This document shows, piece after piece, positions 1 through 8,504 of a stretch of DNA of 64,000 bases (positions are counted from its first letter, which is position 1; each line of letters begins with the position of its first letter). The notes beneath the pieces are model-generated. The model was not told where the DNA came from. It saw only the letters and a program-made list of their open reading frames with translations, and did not search any database. This DNA comes from an uncultured Oscillospiraceae bacterium. GTDB lineage: Bacteria > Bacillota > Clostridia > Oscillospirales > Oscillospiraceae. Position numbers and translations under genes: made by a program. The stretch covers positions 27,070-91,069 of the forward strand of contig CAJUKH010000066.1 of assembly GCA_910587345.1 (NCBI GenBank), read 5' to 3'.

Positions 1-2
1 AG

Positions 3-581
3 CGCCGCAAGGCCGCCAGTCCTTCGGGGGTGCGGGATGCTTCGGGGCCTTCAACCGTTCTTCCTACTCCCACAGAGATGCCTTCCACCATTACCATTAT
101 TCATGTAGTGGACATTATCAGCCCCGCCAGCGATTTGATCACAACCAAATATACCTATACAGATGCAGATACCTATGAGGATTACAAAGAATTCTTCAAA
201 CTAAAACTTCCGTTCACAACCAATGAGGCGGTATTTACCTATTCTGGAGAGTGCGGTATTGGATTTGATTTGTCAAAGCTATCCATATATCCAGACAACG
301 AGAATAAAACCATTACCATTGTCTTTCCGGAAATAGAAGTCAAATACAACGAAATTGACGCAGAGTCTTTTGAATATTACAGCGTCACCACCACAATATT
401 CAATCAACTAAAAATGGAAGACACCACCAGTTTAATCGCCACCCTGCTGGAAGCAAAAGAGAGTGAAGTATTAAACAGTGTAAAAATCATGGAAGAATCC
501 CGCAAAAATGCAGAAACGGTCCTGAAAAGCCTTCTGAGCAATTCCGAACTTACAAAGGATTACAAAATCATTTTTAAATGA
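3..581 (+). CDS. DUF4230 family protein, 5' end cut by window edge
   Basis: The frame is open to the left edge, so the true start is probably outside the window; a GTG at 30 is the first possible start inside it. The visible part resembles DUF4230: a Thr/Tyr-rich strand (TTKYTYTDADTYEDY), a Gly-containing centre (SGECGIGFDLSKL), the TITIVFPEIEV segment and a C-terminal helix rich in Glu and Lys. Family members are usually anchored by one N-terminal membrane helix, which is not seen here. The function of the family is unknown. It is followed by two small genes on the same strand at 15-20 bp spacing, suggesting one transcript. Confidence 0.7.
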   Translation, partial: RRKAASPSGVRDASGPSTVLPTPTEMPSTITIIHVVDIISPASDLITTKYTYTDADTYEDYKEFFKLKLPFTTNEAVFTYSGECGIGFDLSKLSIYPDNENKTITIVFPEIEVKYNEIDAESFEYYSVTTTIFNQLKMEDTTSLIATLLEAKESEVLNSVKIMEESRKNAETVLKSLLSNSELTKDYKIIFK

Positions 582-596
582 GAAGGGGAGATAAAA

Positions 597-755
597 ATGT
601 CGCCACTCGTGTTATTTTTGATCCTGCTGTTGGTGGGCGGGCTGTTTATTTTTTGCGGCAGTAAACTGGACGGAAAAGGACAAGCCTTTTTTCTGATTTT
701 GGGCGGAATCTTCGCCTTGATTGGCGGGTATGGGATCTTTACGGCGCTGTGTTAA
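597..755 (+). CDS. small two-helix membrane protein, 52 aa
   Basis: An ATG follows a good ribosome site (AAGGGGAG, 7 nt upstream) and starts a 52-codon frame ending in TAA. The product is almost entirely two hydrophobic stretches (LVLFLILLLVGGLFIFCG and AFFLILGGIFALIGGY) joined by a short SKLDGKGQ turn, which is the shape of a hairpin membrane protein. It lies 15 bp after the DUF4230 gene and 20 bp before the next small gene, so the three are probably co-transcribed. No family is recognised. Confidence 0.6.
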   Translation: MSPLVLFLILLLVGGLFIFCGSKLDGKGQAFFLILGGIFALIGGYGIFTALC

Positions 756-775
756 CGAAAGAAAGGATAGCATCT

Positions 776-997
776 ATGACGATTTATACCACAAAGGAAT
801 GGAAGGGCTTCGGTCGGCAGAATTATTATTGCAATGAATACCGGTTGGAAGGCGGCAAAGTTGTCAAATATAAATGTCACAGGCAAAAAGTGTTTGACGG
901 CGATGAAAGCAACTGGGAAAAGGATGAACAGGTCGAGGCATCCTGGACCATCGATGACCCTGCCATGCCGGATTGGCTGAAGCAATATTTACCTTAA
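776..997 (+). CDS. hypothetical protein, 73 aa
   Basis: I chose the ATG at 776 (MTIYTTKEW) because GAAAGGA lies 7 nt upstream; an in-frame upstream start at 749 has no ribosome site. The product is small, charged and rich in Trp and Tyr, with no signal peptide or membrane helix. It holds a basic middle (KVVKYKCHRQKVF) and an acidic C-terminal half that ends PAMPDWLKQYLP. It is last in the three-gene group and is followed by a strong terminator. Its function is unknown. Confidence 0.55.
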   Translation: MTIYTTKEWKGFGRQNYYCNEYRLEGGKVVKYKCHRQKVFDGDESNWEKDEQVEASWTIDDPAMPDWLKQYLP

Positions 998-1016
998 ACC
1001 CCTCTATCGCACAAGG

Positions 1017-1047
1017 AAGGCCCCCGGACTTTCGTCCGGGGGCCTTT
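1017..1047. terminator. rho-independent terminator
   Basis: A GC-rich hairpin (AGGCCCCCGGAC, loop TTTC, GTCCGGGGGCCT) is followed by a short T run. It sits 20 bp after the 73-aa gene and lies between convergent transcription units. Confidence 0.85.
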
Positions 1048-1068
1048 CATCTCTTGGGCTATCACGCT

Positions 1069-1194
1069 ACGAACAGGTCAGGGCGCTTCGGGATATAAGC
1101 CCCTCCGACTGCGCAAGCCGCTCCTCGGGGTCCTTGGCCCCTGTAGTGCGTTTACTCCGCTTCGGGTCTTATCCCCTCAGTTGACCTGTTCTCC
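1069..1194. other. structured non-coding segment with 10-bp inverted ends
   Basis: The segment between the terminator and nifJ begins with GAACAGGTCA and ends with TGACCTGTTC, its exact inverted repeat about 100 bp away. Inside are two related pieces on the minus strand, GGGGATAAGACCCGAAGCG and GGGGCTTATATCCCGAAGCG, and another GC-rich hairpin. There is no convincing reading frame. It may be the folded 3' end of the nifJ transcript, a small RNA or a decayed repeat element. Confidence 0.4.
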
Positions 1195-1201
1195 ACGCTG
1201 C

Positions 1202-4200
1202 TTACTTATACAGCTCCACCAGCTTCAGCAGGTGCTGATAGCGGGCCTTGGCGGACTCTTCGTTCTTGGCGAAAAGCTCCTTGGCGCGCTCGGGGAAGGA
1301 GCGGGTCAGGGCGGAGTAACGGGCCTCGTTCATCAGGAACTCCTGATAGCCGTCCTTGGGCTCCTTGGAGTCCAGAATGAAGGGGCTCTTGCCCTCGGCC
1401 TTCAGAGCGGGGTTGAACCGGAACAGGTTCCAGTAGCCGCACTCAACGGCCTTCTTCATCTCCTCCTGGCAGTGGAGCATGCCGCCCTTGATGGAGTGCA
1501 TCTCACAGGGGGAGTAGCCGATCACCAGAGAGGGACCCTTGTAGGCCTCGGCCTCACGGATGGCGGTCAGAGTCTGGTTGGGGTTGGCGCCCATGGCGAT
1601 CTGAGCCACATAGACATAGCCGTAGCTCATGGCGATCTCAGCCAGGCTCTTCTTGGGAGTGGCCTTACCGGCAGCGGCGAACTGGGCCACAGCGCCGAAG
1701 TTGGTGGCCTTGGAAGCCTGACCGCCGGTGTTGGAGTAGACCTCGGTATCGAAGACCATGACGTTCACGTCCTCGCCGGAAGCCAGAACGTGGTCCAGAC
1801 CGCCGAAGCCGATGTCGTAAGCCCAGCCGTCGCCGCCGAAGATCCAGACGGACTTCTTGGCCAGGAACTCCTTGCTCTCCAGGATCTCGCCGGCCAGCTT
1901 GCAGGCATCGCAGGTGCAGCCGTCCACAATACCATCTTCCAGAGCGGCAACGTAAGCCTTGGCAGCCTCGCCGTTGGCCACGCCATCATCCAGAGTGTCC
2001 AGCCAGGCCTGAGCGGCAGCCTTCAGCTCGGGAACGGTGTACTCCACAGCGATGAGCTGCTCGGTCTTCTCGATCAGGCGGTCACGGATGGCCTTCTGAC
2101 CGAAGTAGAAGCCCAGGCCGTGCTCGGCGTTGTCTTCAAACAGGCTGTTGGCCCAGGCGGGACCACGGCCGTCCTTGGTCATGGTGTAGGGAGAGGTGGC
2201 AGCGGGGTTGCCCCAGATGGAGGAACAGCCGGTGGCGTTGGAGATATACATCCGCTCGCCGCAGATCTGGGTGATGAGACGGGCATAGCTGGTCTCAGCA
2301 CAGCCGGCGCAGGAGCCGGAGAACTCCAGCAGAGGCTTCTTGAACTGGCTGTCCTTGACGGAAGCGACGCCGGCCATATCGGCCTTCTCCTCCACCTCGT
2401 TGACGCAGTAGTTGAACACATCCTGCTGATCCAGCTGGCTCTCCTGAGCCTCCATGTTGATGGCGCCGGTGGGGCAGATACCGACACAGACGCCGCAGCC
2501 CATACAATCCAGAGGGGACACGGCCATGGTGTACTTGTAAACGTCCTTGCCCTTGCCGGCCTTGATGTCCACGATCCGAGCGGCGGCGGGAGCCTTAGCG
2601 GCCTCCTCGGCAGTCAGAGCAAAGGGACGGATGGTGGCGTGGGGGCAGACATAGGCACACTGGTTACACTGGATACACTTGTTCTCGTCCCACTTGGGAA
2701 CGGTGACGGCCACGCCCCGCTTCTCATAAGCGGCAGCGCCCAGCTGGAAGGTGCCGTCGGCCCGGCCGTCCTCATAGAAGACGGAGACGGGCAGGGAGTC
2801 GCCGTCCATACGGGCAACAGGCTCCATGATCTGCTCCACCATCTTGACGGTGGCGGCGGGACCCTTGTGGGTGGACTCCTTGGGCTTATCCTGAGCGGTG
2901 GCCCAGTCGGCGGGGACCTCGAACTTCTTGAAGGCGGTGGCGCCGGCGTCAATGGCCTTCCAGTTCATCTCCACCACGTCGCGGCCCTTCTTCAGATAGG
3001 AATGCTCGGCAGCGTCCTTCATGAACTTGATGGCGTCATCGGCGGGCATGATGTTGGCCAGGGCAAAGAAGGCGGACTGAAGAATGGTGTTGGTCCGCTT
3101 GCCCATGCCGATCTCGATGGCCAGATCGATGGCGTTGATGGTGTAGACGTTGATGTTGTGCTCAGCGATATAACGCTTGGCCACGGCGGGCATATGCTGG
3201 TTCAGCTCCTCATCGCTCCACTGGCAGTTGATGAGGAAGGTACCGCCGTCCTTCACGTCCCGGACCATGGGGAATGCCTTGATGATATAAGAAGGCACAT
3301 GGCAGGCCACGAAGTCGGCCTTGTTGATATAGTAGGGACTCTTGATGGGCTTATCACCGAAGCGCAGGTGGCTGATGGTCACGCCGCCGGTCTTCTTGGA
3401 GTCGTACTGGAAATAAGCCTGGATATACTTGTCGGTGTGGTCGCCGATGATCTTGGTGGAGTTCTTGTTGGCGCCCACGGTACCGTCGCCGCCCAGACCC
3501 CAGAACTTGCACTCCACGGTGCCGGCCACGGCGGTGTTGGGGGCGGGCTTCTCCTCCAGGGAGAGGCCGGTGACATCGTCCACGATGCCGATGGTGAACT
3601 CCCGCTTGGGAGCGTCCTTGGCAAGCTCCTCAAAGACAGCGAACACGCTGGCGGGAGGAGTATCCTTGGAGCCCAGGCCGTAACGGCCGCCGATGACGGT
3701 CTTGTCGGTGATCCCGGCTTCGAAGAGGGCGGAGATCACGTCCTGATACAGAGGCTCGCCCAGGGAGCCAGGCTCCTTGGTACGGTCCAGCACGGCGATC
3801 TTCTTGGCGGTGGCGGGGATGGCGGCGATCAGCTTGTCGGCCCGGAAAGGACGATACAGACGGACCTTCACCAAGCCCACCTTCTCGCCGTGAGCGTTCA
3901 TATAGTCGATGACTTCCTCGGCCACGTCGCAGATGGAACCCATGGCGATGATGACCCGGTCGGCGTCGGGAGCGCCCACATAGTTGAACAGCTGATAGTC
4001 GGTGCCCAGCTTGGCGTTGACCTTGGCCATGTACTCCTCCACGATCTCGGGGACCGCATCGTAGTACTTGTTGGCAGCCTCACGGTGCTGGAAGAAGATG
4101 TCGCCGTTCTCGTGAGAGCCGCGGGCAGTGGGATGCTCGGGGTTCAGGGCACGGGCACGGAACTCCTTGACAGCGTCCATGTCAACCATCTCGGCCAGAT

Positions 4201-4768
4201 CGTCATAGTCCCAGATCTGGATCTTCTGGATCTCGTGAGAGGTCCGGAAGCCGTCGAAGAAGTTGACAAAGGGCACCCGGCTCTTGATGGCGGCCAGGTG
4301 GGCCACAGCGCCCAGATCCATGACCTCCTGCACGCTGCCCTCGGCCAGCATGGCAAAGCCGGTCTGGCGGCAGGCCATCACGTCGGAGTGATCACCGAAG
4401 ATGTTCAGGCTCTGGGCGGCCACGGTACGGGCGGAGACGTGGAACACGCCCGGCAGCAGCTCACCGGCGATCTTGTACATATTGGGGATCATGAGGAGCA
4501 GGCCCTGGGATGCGGTGTAGGTGGTGGTCAGGGCACCGGCGGCCAGGGAGCCGTGGACGGTACCGGCAGCACCGGCCTCGGACTGCATCTCGATGACCCG
4601 GACAGGGTTGCCGAAGATGTTCTTCCGACCGGCAGCGGCCCACTGGTCAACATAGTCGGCCATGGGGCTGGACGGGGTGATGGGGTAGATACCCGCCACC
4701 TCGGTAAACGCATAGGAAACGTGCGCTGCCGCGGTGTTACCGTCCATGGATTTGAATTGTCTCGCCAT
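1202..4768 (-). CDS. nifJ: pyruvate:ferredoxin (flavodoxin) oxidoreductase
   Basis: This is a one-chain PFOR of 1188 aa, the usual size. It oxidises pyruvate and CoA to acetyl-CoA and CO2 and reduces ferredoxin in the cytoplasm, the central fermentation step of clostridia. Starting at MARQFKSMDGNTAAAHV (ATG at 4768 with AAGGAGGAA upstream) fits the family N-terminus better than the longer frame. Order: N-terminal pyruvate-binding domain (GIYPITPSSPMAD), middle domains, two [4Fe-4S] clusters (CIQCNQCAYVCP near 698; CMGCGVCVGICP near 753), and a thiamine-diphosphate domain with SGSCAGC near 816 and GGDGWAYDIG near 979. It is a single-gene unit with its own promoter. Confidence 0.97.
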   Translation of the reverse strand: MARQFKSMDGNTAAAHVSYAFTEVAGIYPITPSSPMADYVDQWAAAGRKNIFGNPVRVIEMQSEAGAAGTVHGSLAAGALTTTYTASQGLLLMIPNMYKIAGELLPGVFHVSARTVAAQSLNIFGDHSDVMACRQTGFAMLAEGSVQEVMDLGAVAHLAAIKSRVPFVNFFDGFRTSHEIQKIQIWDYDDLAEMVDMDAVKEFRARALNPEHPTARGSHENGDIFFQHREAANKYYDAVPEIVEEYMAKVNAKLGTDYQLFNYVGAPDADRVIIAMGSICDVAEEVIDYMNAHGEKVGLVKVRLYRPFRADKLIAAIPATAKKIAVLDRTKEPGSLGEPLYQDVISALFEAGITDKTVIGGRYGLGSKDTPPASVFAVFEELAKDAPKREFTIGIVDDVTGLSLEEKPAPNTAVAGTVECKFWGLGGDGTVGANKNSTKIIGDHTDKYIQAYFQYDSKKTGGVTISHLRFGDKPIKSPYYINKADFVACHVPSYIIKAFPMVRDVKDGGTFLINCQWSDEELNQHMPAVAKRYIAEHNINVYTINAIDLAIEIGMGKRTNTILQSAFFALANIMPADDAIKFMKDAAEHSYLKKGRDVVEMNWKAIDAGATAFKKFEVPADWATAQDKPKESTHKGPAATVKMVEQIMEPVARMDGDSLPVSVFYEDGRADGTFQLGAAAYEKRGVAVTVPKWDENKCIQCNQCAYVCPHATIRPFALTAEEAAKAPAAARIVDIKAGKGKDVYKYTMAVSPLDCMGCGVCVGICPTGAINMEAQESQLDQQDVFNYCVNEVEEKADMAGVASVKDSQFKKPLLEFSGSCAGCAETSYARLITQICGERMYISNATGCSSIWGNPAATSPYTMTKDGRGPAWANSLFEDNAEHGLGFYFGQKAIRDRLIEKTEQLIAVEYTVPELKAAAQAWLDTLDDGVANGEAAKAYVAALEDGIVDGCTCDACKLAGEILESKEFLAKKSVWIFGGDGWAYDIGFGGLDHVLASGEDVNVMVFDTEVYSNTGGQASKATNFGAVAQFAAAGKATPKKSLAEIAMSYGYVYVAQIAMGANPNQTLTAIREAEAYKGPSLVIGYSPCEMHSIKGGMLHCQEEMKKAVECGYWNLFRFNPALKAEGKSPFILDSKEPKDGYQEFLMNEARYSALTRSFPERAKELFAKNEESAKARYQHLLKLVELYK

Positions 4769-4838
4769 TTTGAACGATTCCTCCTTACATTTTGCTGGAT
4801 AGGATTCCAGTTGCAGAAAACGGATTCTCGCAGTGTTC

Positions 4839-4867
4839 ATTTTATCACCTGATTTTGAATTTGTAAA
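4839..4867 (-). promoter_or_regulatory. nifJ promoter
   Basis: On the minus strand TTTACA and TAAAAT are separated by exactly 17 bp, about 70 bp upstream of the nifJ start codon. Confidence 0.6.
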
Positions 4868-4900
4868 CCTTCAAACGGAAGATTTCGTTACAAAATTTAC

Positions 4901-4937
4901 AAAAATCCCACCCGCTTCCAAAAGGAGGGGTGGGATG
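4901..4937 (-). terminator. terminator after the two-gene membrane operon
   Basis: Read on the minus strand, ATCCCACCC and GGGTGGGAT form a stem followed by TTTTTG. It lies 25 bp after the stop of the 252-aa membrane protein. Confidence 0.7.
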
Positions 4938-4961
4938 AGGATGATTTCCCTGTTTCAAAAC

Positions 4962-5720
4962 TCAGGCCGGGTCGGCGGTAAGGTCCTTTTTCCACTGGTC
5001 AAATTCCTTGCCCTCGCGGAGAAGGCGCTCCTCCACCCGCAGGCCGGGGCACTGTCCGGCCAGAAAGGCCAGAAGGGCCTTCCCCCTCTGGGTGTCGGCC
5101 TCCGCCGAGATCATGCGGCCGCGGCGGTCCACCACCGCCAGACTGGTGGCGTGAAGGCGCTTCCGCCCGGCATAGTAGGTCCACTGGTAAAGACAGGCCC
5201 CCGCCAGCTCGCTCCGCTTCAGGATGCTGTTGGCGGCGTCCCCCAGCCACAGATAGTCCCGGGTGAGAAGGCCGTCGGTCTGGTTGGCCATGGCCGCCGA
5301 CACCGCCCCGGCGCACTTTAAAATGTAGCTGTCCGACCGAAGGGCCTGACGGTCAAATTCCCGGACCTCCTCTTCGGAAAGGCCGTTGTGCTTGGCGCAG
5401 GCGGCAATGGTGGCTTCCGGCCCCGCCTTGGCGTTTTTCACCAGCTTCGTCATGGCCCATAAAAGCAGCAGGAAAAACAGGGCCAGCACCCCAAAAAACA
5501 CCCAGCCGATGGTGACCTGCTCGGCATGGCCGGCCTCCCTGTGGTAGCGGATCAGGGAGAGAAAATAGACCTCCCCCGCCGCCAGCAGCAATTCCAGCAG
5601 GGTCACCAGCACCAACAACACCTTACTGCTTTTCCGGGTCTTCTCGTTGCTTCGAATTAGAACAGAACCCTGAGGGAACCGTTTCTCCCGGTACTGCTCA
5701 TTCATCTGCTCCGGCTCCAT
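4962..5720 (-). CDS. hypothetical membrane protein, 252 aa
   Basis: The ATG at 5720 has GAGGAG upstream. About 30 polar N-terminal residues precede two hydrophobic helices (near 33-55 and 72-93). The remaining 160 residues are a soluble, probably cytoplasmic domain with LSEEEVREFDRQALRSDSY, a WTYYAGRKRLHATSLAVVD strand pair and a basic C-terminus. It follows the 119-aa membrane protein by 25 bp in the same operon, and a terminator follows. I do not recognise the family. The repeated basic-hydrophobic pattern after the helices resembles PH-like membrane-associated domains, but this is weak. Confidence 0.65.
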   Translation of the reverse strand: MEPEQMNEQYREKRFPQGSVLIRSNEKTRKSSKVLLVLVTLLELLLAAGEVYFLSLIRYHREAGHAEQVTIGWVFFGVLALFFLLLLWAMTKLVKNAKAGPEATIAACAKHNGLSEEEVREFDRQALRSDSYILKCAGAVSAAMANQTDGLLTRDYLWLGDAANSILKRSELAGACLYQWTYYAGRKRLHATSLAVVDRRGRMISAEADTQRGKALLAFLAGQCPGLRVEERLLREGKEFDQWKKDLTADPA

Positions 5721-5745
5721 AAAGATCTCCTCTTTTCTTTTTCAT

Positions 5746-6105
5746 TTACGGCTGCAGGGTCTCCCTCTCCGCCGCCTGGGCCGCTTCCCCGGCGGCCTCC
5801 TGGCCGGCCCTTTGGCCCGCCTCCTGAAGCATCATCTGCTCCAGCTCTTTCATATAGGCCCTCACCGCCAGCGCCTTGGCCCCCCTGCGCAAGAGGACCA
5901 CAACGGCGGCAAACGCCACGGAGAGGAGCAGAAGAATGGGGACATCCTTCCAATCCCCCCCAAAGATAAACTCTATTGTGACCCATATACAGGCTGCGGC
6001 AGGCATCATCACAAACCAGCTGAGCATCCGCATATAGGTGGGGACCCAAAGGGTTTTGCCCGAGGGGGTCTCATAGACCCTTACAGGCACCTTATACATC
6101 GCCAT
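5746..6105 (-). CDS. hypothetical membrane protein, 119 aa
   Basis: The ATG follows GGGGGTG. The protein has a short cytoplasmic-looking start (MAMYKVPVRVYETPSGKTLWVPTY), two membrane helices (about 29-48 and 55-71) and an Ala/Glu/Gln-rich C-terminal helix (MLQEAGQRAGQEAAGEAAQ) likely to form a coiled coil. It is the first gene of a two-gene operon with the 252-aa membrane protein and has a good promoter upstream. The function is unknown. Confidence 0.6.
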   Translation of the reverse strand: MAMYKVPVRVYETPSGKTLWVPTYMRMLSWFVMMPAAACIWVTIEFIFGGDWKDVPILLLLSVAFAAVVVLLRRGAKALAVRAYMKELEQMMLQEAGQRAGQEAAGEAAQAAERETLQP

Positions 6106-6173
6106 AACAACACCCCCTTCCGCAAGACACGGGGACGGTCCTTTTGCCTTTCAGGCGCTCCCCGCCCGTTTGC

Positions 6174-6202
6174 ATTATAGTTGACGCAGCAGGCGGAGTC
6201 AA
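6174..6202 (-). promoter_or_regulatory. promoter of the 5746-6105 operon
   Basis: TTGACT and TATAAT are 17 bp apart on the minus strand, about 70 bp before the ATG. A diverged copy of the GGGGACGG repeat lies between the promoter and the gene. Confidence 0.7.
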
Positions 6203-6248
6203 GCGCAAGCCAGGGCAGAAAGCAGCGTTTCCCGGCTTTGGGGATAAA

Positions 6249-6370
6249 AAGGGGGCGTGGTGCAATGCACCACGCCCCCTTTGGGTCAGAACGGAAGAAC
6301 AACCACGACGGTGTCCGTCACACGGGAACAAATGCGGCAAAATGTCTTTCACCACACGCTAACCGCCCTT
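6249..6370. repeat. dispersed repeat, copy 1 (hairpin plus conserved 80-bp tail)
   Basis: It starts with a perfect hairpin (GGGGGCGTGGTGC, loop AAT, GCACCACGCCCCC) and continues with GAACAACCACGACGGTGTCC and CACACGGGAACAAATGCGG. The same layout recurs at 7718-7853 and 34735-34861. It directly precedes the stop codon of the 6381-7007 gene, so the hairpin may also act as its terminator. Confidence 0.75.
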
Positions 6371-6380
6371 TTATCTTCCT

Positions 6381-7007
6381 TTATTCCGAAACGCCGAAAA
6401 GATTTTCCATATAGGCAATCACAGCCCCCGTGTTGCCGAAATGAGGCTTGAAGTAGCTTCCGTAGCTGTAAGCATCCCCCGTGGTGAAGGAAAAATAGGC
6501 CAGGGTCTCATAGTTGTCCCCGGGGGGATAAAAAGAGGCATAGTAGGTATAGCGCCCGCCGGGCAGTTGGAAATAGGACATTCCACAGCCCACATATTCG
6601 ATTTGCCTCAATGCCTCCAGAAACCCGGCCTGTTCCTCCGGCGTGAGCGGGTGCATTTTTTCAAGGGCCTCCTGGGCCTCTTCATCATAGGCCCACACCT
6701 CGACTCTGCCCAAAGCCTCCCCCGAATAGATGAGGGCATATTCTTCCTGAAACCGCTTTCTTGCGCTGGCAAGCCCGATCTCCCCAAGGACATACACAGA
6801 AACAGAGACCACACAAAAAGCGATCAGGATGATCCGAAGGGGATGCTTTGGCTTTGCGGCATTCCATGTCTCCTTTAGTTGGGGAGTCAGCCGGGACAGG
6901 AGAAAAAAGCCCAAAACCAACGCCCCAACCGGAAAGACCATAAACTCAGCAGCGGCCCACAGGGCGGCGATCAATTTGTCGAAAAAGGTGGCGGAAACCA
7001 GTATCAT
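6381..7007 (-). CDS. membrane protein with extracytoplasmic domain, paralogue A
   Basis: I start at the ATG at 7007 because AGGAG lies 8 nt upstream; the longer GTG start would overlap the ribosome site. There are two N-terminal helices (about 10-37 and 58-78) followed by a soluble domain of about 130 residues ending AYMENLFGVSE. It is a paralogue of the gene at 7864-8493: the first 75 residues and the last 11 are nearly the same, while the middle has diverged strongly. Neighbouring DNA is full of repeats shared by both copies. No family is recognised. Confidence 0.65.
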   Translation of the reverse strand: MILVSATFFDKLIAALWAAAEFMVFPVGALVLGFFLLSRLTPQLKETWNAAKPKHPLRIILIAFCVVSVSVYVLGEIGLASARKRFQEEYALIYSGEALGRVEVWAYDEEAQEALEKMHPLTPEEQAGFLEALRQIEYVGCGMSYFQLPGGRYTYYASFYPPGDNYETLAYFSFTTGDAYSYGSYFKPHFGNTGAVIAYMENLFGVSE

Positions 7008-7040
7008 AGTAACCACTCCTATAAGAACTGGTATATTTCA

Positions 7041-7110
7041 CAGGACAGAAGAACCGTCCCCCTGTCTTCAGAAGAACCGCCCCCTGTCTTTCGCTAACCG
7101 TCCCCTTGTC
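7041..7110. repeat. three tandem GACA...TGTC palindromic repeats
   Basis: Three adjoining units share the core GAACCGTCCCCCTGTC or a close variant, the first opening with GACAGAAGAACCG. Each has short inverted ends (GACAG/CTGTC). Further copies occur at 6126-6152, 7604-7634, 8529-8557, 9104-9189 and in diverged form at 34850-34908. Confidence 0.75.
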
Positions 7111-7112
7111 TT

Positions 7113-7544
7113 CTATTTTCCTCTTGTTGCTACTATAAGTGGATAATCTAAAATAAAAATTTTATCCATTGTTTTGGGCAAATAAAAAACGGCTGTATAG
7201 GACGGGACTTCTGCCTCTATCGTTAATTGATACATTATTTCCGATGATGACAAATTTATTCCGGGAACAAATCCTTTAAACTTAAAAGAAGTCAGAAAGT
7301 TTAAAACTTGCTCTGATTGTATTTTGGATAAATATTTTTGTCCCTCTTCATCCTTTGTCCCTGAATGGTAAGTAACCATGGAAATGGTGCAATTCTCACT
7401 TGTTGGAAAATTTATATAGTCTACAAATTTATGATATGAAGACAAAAACACAAAAGAGAATACTATCAATAGCACAAATGAATAACAAATTAAATGCTTA
7501 ATCCATGTGCCTTTTTCCCAAATTTTGTTGAAGTGGTTACTCAC
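7113..7544 (-). CDS. single-pass membrane protein, AT-rich
   Basis: A GTG at 7544 preceded by GGGGGG is the best-supported start; an ATG at 7559 lies upstream without a clear site. One hydrophobic helix (LICYSFVLLIVFSFVFL) follows about 17 residues, so about 110 residues probably lie outside the cell. The base composition is much more AT-rich than the neighbours, and the gene sits between the two duplicated membrane-protein genes with repeats on both sides, which suggests transferred DNA. It has no recognisable domain. Confidence 0.5.
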   Translation of the reverse strand: MSNHFNKIWEKGTWIKHLICYSFVLLIVFSFVFLSSYHKFVDYINFPTSENCTISMVTYHSGTKDEEGQKYLSKIQSEQVLNFLTSFKFKGFVPGINLSSSEIMYQLTIEAEVPSYTAVFYLPKTMDKIFILDYPLIVATRGK

Positions 7545-7603
7545 ATTAATTCCCCCCATATAGAGGTTTTGCCCAGATGAGTTAATGCTTTTTTGCAACC
7601 TGC

Positions 7604-7634
7604 AGAAGACAAGGGGACGGTTCTTTTGTCTTTG
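7604..7634. repeat. GACA...TGTC palindromic repeat
   Basis: The unit GACAAGGGGACGGTTC followed by TTTTGTC is in the opposite orientation to the copies at 7041-7110. The ends GACAA/TTGTC are inverted repeats. Confidence 0.7.
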
Positions 7635-7717
7635 GAAGTGTTGCGCTTATTTGCAGAGATAGCTAAACTGCCTATTATCATTATAGTGGATATACCCCAA
7701 GAGGTCAAGGGCGGCCA

Positions 7718-7853
7718 AAAGGGAAGGGCGAGGTGCATATTGCATCCCTCCCTTGATAGGTCAGTTAGCCAGGACAGAAGAACAACCATGACGGTGTCCA
7801 TCACACGGGAACAAATGCGGTAAAATGTCTTTCACCATATGCTAACCGCCCTT
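7718..7853. repeat. dispersed repeat, copy 2
   Basis: An imperfect hairpin (GGGCGAGGTGCATATTGCAT) is followed by GAACAACCATGACGGTGTCC and CACACGGGAACAAATGCGG. It matches 6249-6370 and, as there, ends just before a paralogous membrane-protein gene. Confidence 0.75.
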
Positions 7854-7863
7854 TTGTCTTCCT

Positions 7864-8493
7864 TTATTCCGAAACGCCGAAAAGATTTTCCATGTAGGCA
7901 ACAACAGGCTCTGCGTTGCCAATGGCAATATAGAAAAAGTTATCGGTAGGACGATAGGAATCTTTTGCCGAAAACTCAAAATAAGTCGAACCGGATTGAG
8001 CAGAATCCTCTGCCCGGCAAACATAAACAGTATATCTGTATCGCCCGATCTCATACCCTTTACGGGTGGTCCAGCCCATGTACTGAATTTGACGCAGAAC
8101 GGATAAAAATTCTTTTCGCTCCTGAGAATCCGTTAAAACATATTCTTCAAATTCCTTGTTCTCACGGTCATAAATTTGAATTTCTATTTGCCCGATCTCC
8201 TCGTCAGGAACATCAATACAAGCGTATTCTTTTTGAAAACGCTTTTCTGTGTAAGTCAGTCCGATTTCTCCCAAAGCATAAACAAAAGCGGTCATTACGC
8301 ATATAGCGATCAGGATAACTCGAAGGGGATGCTTTGGCTTTGCGGCGTTCCATGTTTCTTTTAACTGCGGGACCAGCCGGGACAGGAGAAAAAAGGCCAG
8401 GACCAACGCCCCAACCGGAAAGACCATAAACTCGGCGGCGGCCCAAAGGGCGGCGATCAATTTGTCGAAAAAAGTGGCAGAAACCAGTATCAT
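7864..8493 (-). CDS. membrane protein with extracytoplasmic domain, paralogue B
   Basis: The start is the ATG at 8493, with the same AGGAGTGGTTACT leader as paralogue A. The N-terminal two-helix part is almost the same as in paralogue A (only a handful of changes in the first 60 residues), and the C-terminal AYMENLFGVSE is kept. The middle of the external domain differs (for example DRENKEFEEYVLTDSQERK) and is more AT-rich. Upstream and downstream flanks also match those of copy A, so this is a segmental duplication of about 0.8 kb. Its function is unknown. Confidence 0.65.
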   Translation of the reverse strand: MILVSATFFDKLIAALWAAAEFMVFPVGALVLAFFLLSRLVPQLKETWNAAKPKHPLRVILIAICVMTAFVYALGEIGLTYTEKRFQKEYACIDVPDEEIGQIEIQIYDRENKEFEEYVLTDSQERKEFLSVLRQIQYMGWTTRKGYEIGRYRYTVYVCRAEDSAQSGSTYFEFSAKDSYRPTDNFFYIAIGNAEPVVAYMENLFGVSE

Positions 8494-8504
8494 AGTAACC
8501 ACTC

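Noticed and set aside
1181..4852. A 1223-codon open frame opposite nifJ
   Set aside because: It is the antisense shadow of a GC-rich gene: the product is a Leu/Gly/His/Val-rich string without any domain, and the minus strand encodes a textbook PFOR.
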